DNA of 52,061 nucleotides, from positions 1 through 52,061 of the IMG/VR virus record IMGVR_UViG_3300032053_011941, one strand, 5' to 3'. The DNA comes from a virus. The position numbers and the translations under genes were made by a program. The notes under the pieces were generated by a model. That model ran no database searches. It was given only the letters and a program-made list of their open reading frames with translations, and had not been told where the DNA came from. Shown here in pieces: positions 32,034 to 39,436 of this stretch (position 1 is its first letter; every line of letters begins with the position of its first letter).

Positions 32034-33812
32034 ATGGCTACTGGTGACATAATAATGATGGGAACAGATACAATCCCAGCTAATCATTTAGAATGTAGTG
32101 GGTCAATATTATCTAAAATTACGTATCCAAATCTTTATACTTCATTATGTGATGGTAGTACTTCTTGTATATATGGAGAAATAGATGGGTATTCTGGTAA
32201 TTTTAATGGAACCAATGCTTATTTGTCAGTTCCAGATAGTGCAGATTGGTATTTTGGAACTGGAGATTTTACTATCGATTGTTGGATATATTTAATTGCT
32301 CAGCCTGCTGCTAATATTAATGTAGATATTGCTTCTCAACGAGTAGATGATAATAATGCCTGGTCTTTTCATTATGGTGATGGAGCTGGAACCAAATATT
32401 TAGTTTTTTCTTCTAATTCTGGTGGTTCAGTAATGGTTAATGCTTATATTGTTCAATCTCTTTCATTAAATACATGGTATCATTTAGCTGTTGTAAGAAA
32501 TGTCTCTCAATACTATATCTTTTTGAATGGTGTAAGTCTTACTCTTACTGGTGGAACTAGTTCAAATGCCATCCCAGATTTAGCTGCTGTATTACAAATA
32601 GGCAGATTTGGTACTACCTGGTATCTTAATGCTTATATAGAAGAATTTAGAGTTTCAAAAGGAATAGCAAGATGGACTTCTGGTTTTATACCATCTTCTT
32701 CTGAATATACTTCTGATTCATATACTAAATTATTGTTACATCTAAATAATAATGTTACGGATTCAGGGAGTGTGGGTTATACAGTTACTAATAATAATAT
32801 GACATATTCTGCTACTAGTCCATTTGGTAAATGGAGTGGAAGTTTTAACGGTTCATCATCATATATTACTACACCTGATAGTGCAGACTGGAATTTTAGT
32901 ACTGGTGATTTAACAATAGATCTATGGATTTATTTAAATAGTCTACCATCTTCTGGAGTACAATATGGAATATGTGAACAATATGTTGATGCAAATAATG
33001 GTTGGGGTATTGGAATTGTAAATGATGGTACTGGATATTGGTTGAATTTTTATGAAAGAACAACAGCTAGTGGATGGCATATTCTTTTTCAAAGACAAGT
33101 ATCATTAGCTATTAGTACCTGGTATCATTTAGCTATAAGTAGAAATGGAAGTAATTTTAGATGGTTTTTAAACGGAAGCCAAGTTGGAACTACTTATGTA
33201 AATTCTGATTCTATGAGTGATTTTGCAGCTATTCTTTCTATAGGCAGAGTATCTATGTCAGGTGCCACTTATTTTCCTGGTCGTATAGAAGAATTTAGAA
33301 TTTCAAAAGGCACCGCAAGATGGACAACAACTTTTACTCCATCAAGAACACCTTTAGTATCTGACAGTTATACTAAATTATTACTTCATTTTAATAATAA
33401 TTTTAAAGATTCCAGTAGTAATAATTATGTTATTACAAATTCATCTACTACTTTTTCGAATTCAAGTCCTTTAACAAATACAAATGGATTTTTTTATATA
33501 CCAGATTTAAGAGGAAGATTTGTTAGAGGTTGGGATCATGCTAGAGGAAAAGACCCAGATAAAGCAGCAAGAACAGCAATAAATACAGGTGGAAATACAG
33601 GAGATAATGTAGGTAGTGTTCAAGGAACACAATATGAATCTCATTTACATTCATATAGTAATATTTTTGGTAGTGCTAATTGGACATCTGGTAGTCATCA
33701 TTCATCTCGCAGACCATCAGGTACAAACTATGCAATTAATTTATATAATGAAAATTCTTCGACTGAAACAAGACCAATAAATAGAAATGTAATGTATTGT
33801 ATAGAATATTAA
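32034..33812 (+). CDS. Tail-collar protein with two nested LamG-like domains
   Basis: 592 residues. Residues 1-42 are the first third of a collar domain (GDIIMMGTDTIPANHLECSG). Two LamG/concanavalin-like domains follow: YSGNFNGTNAYLSVPDSADW to EEFRVSKGIARWT, and WSGSFNGSSSYITTPDSADW to EEFRISKGTARWT, each with a closing YTKLLLHxNNN strand. The collar domain then resumes at FFYIPDLRGRFVRGWDHARG and ends ETRPINRNVMYCIEY. The LamG pair replaces the region that reads AIGTxWGYGDNST in its neighbours. LamG domains often bind glycans, so this may be a specialised receptor-binding tip. Confidence 0.85.
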   Translation: MATGDIIMMGTDTIPANHLECSGSILSKITYPNLYTSLCDGSTSCIYGEIDGYSGNFNGTNAYLSVPDSADWYFGTGDFTIDCWIYLIAQPAANINVDIASQRVDDNNAWSFHYGDGAGTKYLVFSSNSGGSVMVNAYIVQSLSLNTWYHLAVVRNVSQYYIFLNGVSLTLTGGTSSNAIPDLAAVLQIGRFGTTWYLNAYIEEFRVSKGIARWTSGFIPSSSEYTSDSYTKLLLHLNNNVTDSGSVGYTVTNNNMTYSATSPFGKWSGSFNGSSSYITTPDSADWNFSTGDLTIDLWIYLNSLPSSGVQYGICEQYVDANNGWGIGIVNDGTGYWLNFYERTTASGWHILFQRQVSLAISTWYHLAISRNGSNFRWFLNGSQVGTTYVNSDSMSDFAAILSIGRVSMSGATYFPGRIEEFRISKGTARWTTTFTPSRTPLVSDSYTKLLLHFNNNFKDSSSNNYVITNSSTTFSNSSPLTNTNGFFYIPDLRGRFVRGWDHARGKDPDKAARTAINTGGNTGDNVGSVQGTQYESHLHSYSNIFGSANWTSGSHHSSRRPSGTNYAINLYNENSSTETRPINRNVMYCIEY

Positions 33813-33839
33813 TTAAATATTAATTAAAAGGAATAAAAT

Positions 33840-34301
33840 ATGTCACTTCCAGTTGGATGCATTAGAGAACATGCTAGTAGTACAGTTCCAGCTAGTTTTC
33901 TTGAATGCAATGGTGCAGCTATATCTAGATCCACTTATGCTTCTCTTTTTTCTGCTATTGGTACTAAGTGGGGTTATGGAGATAATTCAACTACATTTAA
34001 TATTCCAGATTTGAGAGGAATATTTCCACGTGGTTGGGATCATACTGCTGGGAATGATCCAGACAGAGCTTCAAGAACTGCTTCAGCAACTGGTGGAGCA
34101 ACAGGAGATAATGTTGGTTCTCATCAGGATACTGCAATTGTAGCTCATACGCATACTTTAGCTAATCAAGGTAGTGGAAACACTGTAAATGGTGGGGGAT
34201 CTGGTACAGATACATATGTTACAATATTTTCTAGTGCATATGGTGGTAATGAAACAAGACCATGTAATAAATATTTTATGTATATAATTAGATATCAATA
34301 A
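33840..34301 (+). CDS. Phage tail-collar domain protein
   Basis: 153 residues, the simplest of the three collar genes: GCIREHASSTVPASFLECNG, STYASLFSAIGTKWGYGDNS, FNIPDLRGIFPRGWDH and NETRPCNKYFMYIIRY. AAAAGGAATAAAAT precedes the ATG. Large blocks of its DNA are identical to the gene at 31450, so recombination between them is possible. Probable fibre tip alternative. Confidence 0.85.
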   Translation: MSLPVGCIREHASSTVPASFLECNGAAISRSTYASLFSAIGTKWGYGDNSTTFNIPDLRGIFPRGWDHTAGNDPDRASRTASATGGATGDNVGSHQDTAIVAHTHTLANQGSGNTVNGGGSGTDTYVTIFSSAYGGNETRPCNKYFMYIIRYQ

Positions 34302-34333
34302 ATTTAAACTCAAAATAAAGGAGTTTTTTAATA

Positions 34334-34888
34334 ATGAATGTTTATCATTATAATTCAGTAACTAAAGAATATGTTGGAATATCTCAGGCAAATGAGAGTC
34401 CACTTGAACCAGGTGAATATTTAATACCTGCCAATTCGACAACAATTGCTCCACAAAATGTTGGGCAAAATCAAGTTTCTGTATATGAAAGTGGAGTTTG
34501 GTCTATAAAAGATGATTATAGAGGTACCAAATATTATAAAAAATCAAATGGTGAAGAACATACAATCACAGAAATAAATGATACTGTTCCTTCTGATTCT
34601 GTTACAACTGCTCCAACTCAAGGATTATTTAAACCATCTTGGAATGTTTCAGTTTGGGAAGAAACAGCTCTTATTTATAAAACATTACCAGTAGAAACAA
34701 AAGCACAAGTTGATGCAATTACTAGAGATCTTATAGTTCAACTTGAAGAAGAAAAAGTAAAAACAGAACTTTTAAAAGCAATGGTTGCTAGCCAACCAAT
34801 TCCACAAATTTGGACAAATTTTGTATCTGCTAGAGATCAATTGGTTCAAGATGGGAATACTTTTATTTCTAATAATAATTTAACTTAA
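34334..34888 (+). CDS. Tail-fibre assembly-type protein (tentative)
   Basis: 184 residues. N-terminal half (YHYNSVTKEYVGISQANESP, EPGEYLIPANSTTIAP, VYESGVWSIKDDYRGTKYY) matches the phage tail-fibre assembly pattern in which a fibre-like segment is followed by a tryptophan-containing W-x-x-x-DDxRG motif. The C-terminal half is helical. It closes the fibre operon and is followed by a strong terminator. Chaperone or fibre-adaptor role is inferred. Confidence 0.6.
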   Translation: MNVYHYNSVTKEYVGISQANESPLEPGEYLIPANSTTIAPQNVGQNQVSVYESGVWSIKDDYRGTKYYKKSNGEEHTITEINDTVPSDSVTTAPTQGLFKPSWNVSVWEETALIYKTLPVETKAQVDAITRDLIVQLEEEKVKTELLKAMVASQPIPQIWTNFVSARDQLVQDGNTFISNNNLT

Positions 34889-34913
34889 ACTATATTTTTT
34901 AAAAACATTTTTT

Positions 34914-34948
34914 AAAGGCACAAATAATTAATTATTTGTGCCTTTTTT
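34914..34948 (+). terminator. Intrinsic terminator after the fibre module
   Basis: Perfect inverted repeat around GGCACAAATAAT / ATTATTTGTGCC followed by six T's. Confidence 0.9.
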
Positions 34949-34956
34949 GTTTTTAT

Positions 34957-34969
34957 ATAAAAGTGGAAT
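34957..34969 (+). promoter_or_regulatory. Promoter-like motif, copy 8 (TATAAAAGTGGAAT)
   Basis: Exact AAAAGTGGAAT at 34959-34969, about ten bases after a terminator and 45 before the chosen ATG. It would start the neck/tail operon. Confidence 0.7.
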
Positions 34970-35014
34970 TTTATATTTGTATTAAACAAATTCAAATTTA
35001 AAAAGGAGATGTAT

Positions 35015-35332
35015 ATGACAAAAAATGAAACAAAAAAAGAAGAAATTAAAATTGAAAATAAAGAACCAACTATTTCTGAAAAGAAAATAATTGAAAAAAG
35101 AATAAAATTAACAGATAAAACAGATATTGATATTGTTAATAAAATTCTTTATTTTCAAAGTCATGTCAAAGCTTTAAATGAACTTTTAATTGAAAGAAAA
35201 AATGTAATTGATAATGCAATTAATCAAATTTTAACAAAATATGATTTACCATTAAATTCTTCATTATCTTGTGATACTAAAACACAGGAATTAGTTATTC
35301 AATATAACGAAAAGCAAGAGGAGAAAAAGTAA
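35015..35332 (+). CDS. Helical charged protein at the head of the tail operon
   Basis: 105 residues. The ATG at 35015 is chosen over 35009 because AAGGAG is directly adjacent to the latter but correctly spaced for the former. Lysine/glutamate-rich coiled coil (KKEEIKIENKEPTISEKKII), then DIVNKILYFQSHVKALNELL and a short beta tail. No family recognised; position suggests a small virion or assembly factor. Confidence 0.5.
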   Translation: MTKNETKKEEIKIENKEPTISEKKIIEKRIKLTDKTDIDIVNKILYFQSHVKALNELLIERKNVIDNAINQILTKYDLPLNSSLSCDTKTQELVIQYNEKQEEKK

Positions 35333-36667
35333 TTGTCTGTAATAGTTCAACTTGATTATCCATTACCACCCGTAAATGCATTTGTAACATCTCCTTGGAT
35401 AAGAGAAGCTTTAGATATAAGATATGATAATCCAGCTTTACTACATGAAAATTCATCATTTAATATTGTAGGAGCAAATATCTATAGATCTTATGATTCT
35501 GAGTATGGACCATTTTTTAAAGTAAATGATAATTTAGTAACTACTGGTAGATATAGAGATTTATTAACTAATAGATATGTATCTGATGAAGATATTACAA
35601 ATAAATTTACATCGTTTGAGGATAATCCAAAATTAGAGTTTGTTTGTCAAGTAAATAATTATCCTATCATTTCTTCAAGTACGATTTATACAGATGATTA
35701 TACAGAAAATGTTAATGATGTTGTTTTAAAAGTTAATAACTATACAGTAATACCATTAAAAGTTCATGGTTATACAGGAGAAATTTATTTAGATAAAACA
35801 AAATGGTATGATTTAAATAATAAAACTTGGATAGAACCAATATTACCCGAAGAAAAAAGTGTAATAATTCATATGGGTCCGAATACCTATATTAATTTTA
35901 CTCATTTCATGGGTCAATCTGTAATAGAAAGAACAAAAGTAACAGTAAGTTATTATTATCGATCAAATTATGTTAGAAATGATATAGATAGAAGAATATG
36001 GTATAAAGTAACAAGTGTAGCGGAATGTGTTGATGAAAGTTTTTTAGAAACTCCATTAGAAAAAGTTAAAGCTTATACAGTTAGAGAATTTGAACCTAAA
36101 GATTATATATGGAGAGAAGCTATTAAGAGAAATAGATGGATTCTATATCAAGCAGGTATAAGATGTAAAATGTTTATACGTCCTTGGTGTGGTAAGATGA
36201 GTGATAGATGTGATTGTTGGGAAGGTAAAAATTATTTCCAAGCAAAAACTGATTGTCCAGATTGCTTTGGAACAGGATGGAAACAAGGATATCAGGGTCC
36301 ATTTGATATAATTGTAGCTCCTCCTGATACAGCTAAAAATTTAGAATTAACTGAACTTGGTTTGCATTTAGATTGGGTAATAGAAACTTGGACTTCTCCA
36401 AGCCCAATGTTAGCTCAACATGATTTAATAATTTTTCCAGATAATAGAAGATTTGTTTGTTCTGGAATTACGATGAAAACTTGTCGTGGTATGCTTTTAC
36501 AACAAAATTTTTCAATATCATTACTTGATGAAGGTGATTTTAGATATAATGTTGGAATAGAAAAGTTACTTCAACAAGATCATAAATTTTATAGAAAAGG
36601 TAATGTTTGTGAAAATAAACATGTAATAGTTATGAGAACACAAGCCGGGGAAAATGAACTTTATTAA
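35333..36667 (+). CDS. Virion neck/connector-type protein with cysteine cluster (TTG start)
   Basis: 444 residues. GAGGAG precedes TTG, one base after the previous stop. N-terminal 230 residues are beta-rich and Fn3-like (DIRYDNPALLHENSSFNIVG). Around residues 275-325 lie CKMFIRPWC, SDRCDCWEG and DCPDCFGTGWKQGY, a zinc-ribbon-like set of cysteines. The C-terminus has GPFDIIVAPPDTAKNLEL and DLIIFPDNRRFVCSGI, as in phage head-tail joining proteins. Exact role unproven. Confidence 0.55.
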   Translation: MSVIVQLDYPLPPVNAFVTSPWIREALDIRYDNPALLHENSSFNIVGANIYRSYDSEYGPFFKVNDNLVTTGRYRDLLTNRYVSDEDITNKFTSFEDNPKLEFVCQVNNYPIISSSTIYTDDYTENVNDVVLKVNNYTVIPLKVHGYTGEIYLDKTKWYDLNNKTWIEPILPEEKSVIIHMGPNTYINFTHFMGQSVIERTKVTVSYYYRSNYVRNDIDRRIWYKVTSVAECVDESFLETPLEKVKAYTVREFEPKDYIWREAIKRNRWILYQAGIRCKMFIRPWCGKMSDRCDCWEGKNYFQAKTDCPDCFGTGWKQGYQGPFDIIVAPPDTAKNLELTELGLHLDWVIETWTSPSPMLAQHDLIIFPDNRRFVCSGITMKTCRGMLLQQNFSISLLDEGDFRYNVGIEKLLQQDHKFYRKGNVCENKHVIVMRTQAGENELY

Positions 36668-36681
36668 TTAAAAATTTAATT

Positions 36682-36693
36682 TAAACTGGAACA
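36682..36693 (+). repeat. 12-bp inverted repeat, left arm (TAAACTGGAACA)
   Basis: Perfect reverse complement of 37094-37105. The two arms flank the lipoprotein gene at about 30 bases before its start and 10 bases after its stop. Confidence 0.8.
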
Positions 36694-36723
36694 TATATTA
36701 AATGAAAATGTAAAGGAGGAAAT

Positions 36724-37083
36724 ATGAAAAAGAAGATTATAGCATTTTTTTCTTGTTTAATTGTTAGTTCACTTATTCTTATTGGTTGTACTGGTCCAGA
36801 AGTAATTGAAAAAGTAAAGGATCCAATTAAGAAAACATATGTTGTTATTTCGAAACTTATTCCGGTTCTTAATGATTTGAAAGCAAGTCAAAATGTACCT
36901 GATAAAATTAAAAGTGATTTAGAAATTGCAACAAATGCTTTAACTGTTGTTCAAACAACTCTTGGATATGCTGCAAAAATACTTGGTATTCAATTAGATG
37001 TTACTACTTTATCAGTTGCTGATATTGAAGCTTTAAAGCAAGCAATTGTTGAATTAGAAGAAATTAATAAAAAAGCAAATTAA
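36724..37083 (+). CDS. Phage-encoded lipoprotein
   Basis: 119 residues; AAAGGAGGAAAT is a strong ribosome-binding site. A lysine-rich n-region, hydrophobic core and lipobox L19-I-G-C22 (LILIGCTGP) predict lipidation at Cys22. The mature part is helical (KVKDPIKKTYVVISK, IATNALTVVQTTLGYAAKIL). In other phages small lipoproteins block superinfection by binding receptors (T5 Llp, TP-J34 Ltp); the sequence is not obviously related, so that role is a guess. Insertion within virion genes and flanking inverted repeats suggest a moron. Confidence 0.8.
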   Translation: MKKKIIAFFSCLIVSSLILIGCTGPEVIEKVKDPIKKTYVVISKLIPVLNDLKASQNVPDKIKSDLEIATNALTVVQTTLGYAAKILGIQLDVTTLSVADIEALKQAIVELEEINKKAN

Positions 37084-37093
37084 TAAAATTATG

Positions 37094-37105
37094 TGTTCCA
37101 GTTTA
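37094..37105 (-). repeat. 12-bp inverted repeat, right arm (TGTTCCAGTTTA)
   Basis: Reverse complement of 36682-36693; followed by a T-rich run, but a stem closed over 400 bases is an unlikely terminator. Confidence 0.8.
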
Positions 37106-37134
37106 TTTTTAAAAAATTAAATTGATTTAACTTT

Positions 37135-37650
37135 ATGAAATTAAGAATTAAAACAATATCTAAAGGTCCGCTTGTAAAAGGAATAAAAATAACAAATATT
37201 ACTTATATTAGAAAGAAATATTTTGATGGGGTTGGTAAAGTTGGTGTTAGATTTATTCGTGATGAAATAAACAAAAGAAAATGGAAATCTCCAGGAGCTG
37301 CTTCAAGAGTTAAAAAATCAATTTTTAGTTATGTTCCACCAAATGCAAATTATCTTTCTTTCGGAACTAATAAGCCATATTTAAAGTTCCATGAAGAAGG
37401 AGTTAAAAAACAACCAATGAAATGGTTGGTTGGTTTAAATAAGCCACTTGGTCCTTTAATTTTTAAAGGAAAGAAAACTTTTAGATGGGCTCCTAAAAAT
37501 TCTGCTGTTTTTGCAGCGGGAAAATGGATACATCCTGGATTAAAACCAAAAAGATTTTTTGAAAAAGGAATAGAAAAAACTAGAGAATTTGTTGATTCTA
37601 AAAAATCAAAAGAAAAATTTGTTAGTGATATTTTGAAAGGTAATAAATGA
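37135..37650 (+). CDS. HK97 gp10-like tail completion protein
   Basis: 171 residues. An N-terminal basic region with VRFIRDEINKRKWKSPGAAS, a beta hairpin LSFGTNKPYLKFHEEGVKK and the C-terminal HPGLKPKRFFEKGIEKTREF, which is the signature of HK97 gp10/tail completion proteins that cap the tail-tube end at the neck. The start lies 52 bases after the lipoprotein stop. The next gene starts one base after its stop. Confidence 0.7.
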   Translation: MKLRIKTISKGPLVKGIKITNITYIRKKYFDGVGKVGVRFIRDEINKRKWKSPGAASRVKKSIFSYVPPNANYLSFGTNKPYLKFHEEGVKKQPMKWLVGLNKPLGPLIFKGKKTFRWAPKNSAVFAAGKWIHPGLKPKRFFEKGIEKTREFVDSKKSKEKFVSDILKGNK

Positions 37651-37651
37651 C

Positions 37652-38923
37652 ATGTTTTATCATATAACTAAAGAAACAAAAAATATTTTTATAAATGAGA
37701 TTAGAGATGTTTTAGAATCTCATCCAGAATATAAAAAAGTTAAAGTTCAAGGCAATTATACATTTAAAGAACGTGAACAATATGCGGTTGTTGCTAAGAT
37801 TTCATCTGCAAACAAACTTCAATTATCACCAAGTAATTTTGTTGGAACTTTAAGGTCATTTGCAATGTTAGCAAGAGTTAAAAATAAACCTTCTTCTTGT
37901 ATAGAGTGGGTTAAAGAAGATGATTTTCCGTTAAAACATCCAAAAGAATATGGTAGAATAAGACCAGCAGAATTTACAGATGATGAATTAAAACAATTTT
38001 TTAATCAATTAGTTGCAGATGGTAAATTAGCAAGACCAGGAAATTATTGGATAACATTAGTTAGTTCAGATGGTTTTATAGTAAATCCATTTTACATCGT
38101 AAAAAATGAAATTTTAGTTGAGTCAGCAAAAGGTGGAGAACATGAATTTCATGTAATTCATTATCCAATTCATGATGTAAATCCAAAAACAACTAGAGTA
38201 TGGCTAAATGATAATGTAGCAGTTAGAAATGTCCACTATTCTTTAGATGCTGCGAATGGAATAATTAATTGGTTAGTTTCTGGTGGGTTGAATAAAAGAG
38301 ATCATTTAGCAGTAGATTATAATTATGCTGGTCAAATATATGGTGATGGAATAGATGAAAATGGACAACCAATTCCATTTAAATTTGCAAAAAATGAAAT
38401 TAATAATAAAGCTATTCCCGGAATTATACTAGCATTTGGAGATAGAATAGTAGAAAATGATCAAATTGTTGTTGTGGTTGAAAGAAAAAGAAGAGATGTT
38501 GCTAAATTGTATGGTGGTAGATGGACAGTTTCTATTACTTTAACTGTATATGCTCAAGATACTATACAAACCGAAGAAATAGCAGACATGGTTACAATGG
38601 GATTATGGGCTATTAAAAGAGAATATATGCTTGAAAAATATGGTATTATTATTAATTCAATCGATGTTGGTGGTATAGAAGAATTTACGGAAGATGAAAC
38701 AGCCAAAGAATTAGCTTATACCGCTGAAATAACTATTGAATGTGAAACAAATTGGGAAGTAGCTGTTCCTTTACTTTTAGAAGTAATGGATATATCTTTA
38801 TATGATATATATGATGATTCTAGTATGACCGATGAAGAAGTTGCTAAAGTTCCATCTTCATTAAAGTTAGTTGCAGGATTGCCAATAACTGGTATAAAGA
38901 AAAATATTGAACAATTACAATAG
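37652..38923 (+). CDS. Tail-terminator/neck-type virion protein
   Basis: 423 residues. N-terminal helical segment (FYHITKETKNIFINEIRDVL), a middle with VNPKTTRVWLNDNVAVRN, and a C-terminal alpha/beta domain: VVVERKRRDVAKLYGGRWTV, TVYAQDTIQTEEIADMV and SIDVGGIEEF, resembling tail-terminator folds that join tail to neck in myoviruses. No enzyme motif. Position between gp10-like and sheath genes fits. Confidence 0.5.
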   Translation: MFYHITKETKNIFINEIRDVLESHPEYKKVKVQGNYTFKEREQYAVVAKISSANKLQLSPSNFVGTLRSFAMLARVKNKPSSCIEWVKEDDFPLKHPKEYGRIRPAEFTDDELKQFFNQLVADGKLARPGNYWITLVSSDGFIVNPFYIVKNEILVESAKGGEHEFHVIHYPIHDVNPKTTRVWLNDNVAVRNVHYSLDAANGIINWLVSGGLNKRDHLAVDYNYAGQIYGDGIDENGQPIPFKFAKNEINNKAIPGIILAFGDRIVENDQIVVVVERKRRDVAKLYGGRWTVSITLTVYAQDTIQTEEIADMVTMGLWAIKREYMLEKYGIIINSIDVGGIEEFTEDETAKELAYTAEITIECETNWEVAVPLLLEVMDISLYDIYDDSSMTDEEVAKVPSSLKLVAGLPITGIKKNIEQLQ

Positions 38924-38930
38924 AGTAATG

Positions 38931-38943
38931 ATAAAAGTGGAAT
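38931..38943 (+). promoter_or_regulatory. Promoter-like motif, copy 9 (ATAAAAGTGGAAT)
   Basis: Exact AAAAGTGGAAT at 38933-38943, in the gap before the zinc-ribbon gene, 38 bases from its ATG. Confidence 0.6.
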
Positions 38944-38981
38944 AGTTAGTTCATATTAAAAGATGAAAATGGAGATTAAGA

Positions 38982-39356
38982 ATGCCAATTTACGAGTATA
39001 TATGTGAGAATGAAAAATGTTCTCAAAATATATTTGAAAAATTAGTAAATTTAAAAGATAAAGATAAAGTAGTAAATTGCCCAATTTGTAATTCAGAAGC
39101 TAAGAAAAAAATTTCATCATTTGGTTTTTCTTTAAAAGGAAAAGGTTTCCATGTAAATGATTATCCCACAGCAGATAGGTATATTGGACAGGATGCAGAG
39201 AAGAAATGGGATAAAATTTATGAAAGACAAAGTACAAAAAATAAGTTTAAAAAAGATGAAAATTCAAAACATCTGGCAAAAGTGCCAGATGGAACTTATT
39301 TAACAACTAATAAAGAGCTTTATAAAGTCAATCATAAAAGCGAAACAGAAATTTAA
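38982..39356 (+). CDS. FmdB-type zinc-ribbon protein
   Basis: 124 residues. MPIYEYICENEKC and NCPICNSEAKK give C8, C13, C33 and C36, the CxxxxC...CPxC arrangement of FmdB regulatory zinc ribbons. The rest has SSFGFSLKGKGFHVNDYPTA, as in FmdB proteins, and a charged tail ending in TTNKELYKVNHK. FmdB members are thought to act as regulators, but evidence is thin. It sits alone between two virion genes and has its own promoter-like motif and GGAGATTAAG ribosome-binding site. Confidence 0.75.
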   Translation: MPIYEYICENEKCSQNIFEKLVNLKDKDKVVNCPICNSEAKKKISSFGFSLKGKGFHVNDYPTADRYIGQDAEKKWDKIYERQSTKNKFKKDENSKHLAKVPDGTYLTTNKELYKVNHKSETEI

Positions 39357-39369
39357 TTTTTTATTTTCT

Positions 39370-39384
39370 CCATAGATGTAGATT
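39370..39384 (+). promoter_or_regulatory. Second intergenic element CCATAGATGTAGATT, copy 2
   Basis: Identical to 29149-29163; 52 bases before the sheath gene start. Confidence 0.4.
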
Positions 39385-39436
39385 ACAAAATTAAAACGAA
39401 AATGTTAAACAAATTAAAGGAAAAAAGGAGAAAATA

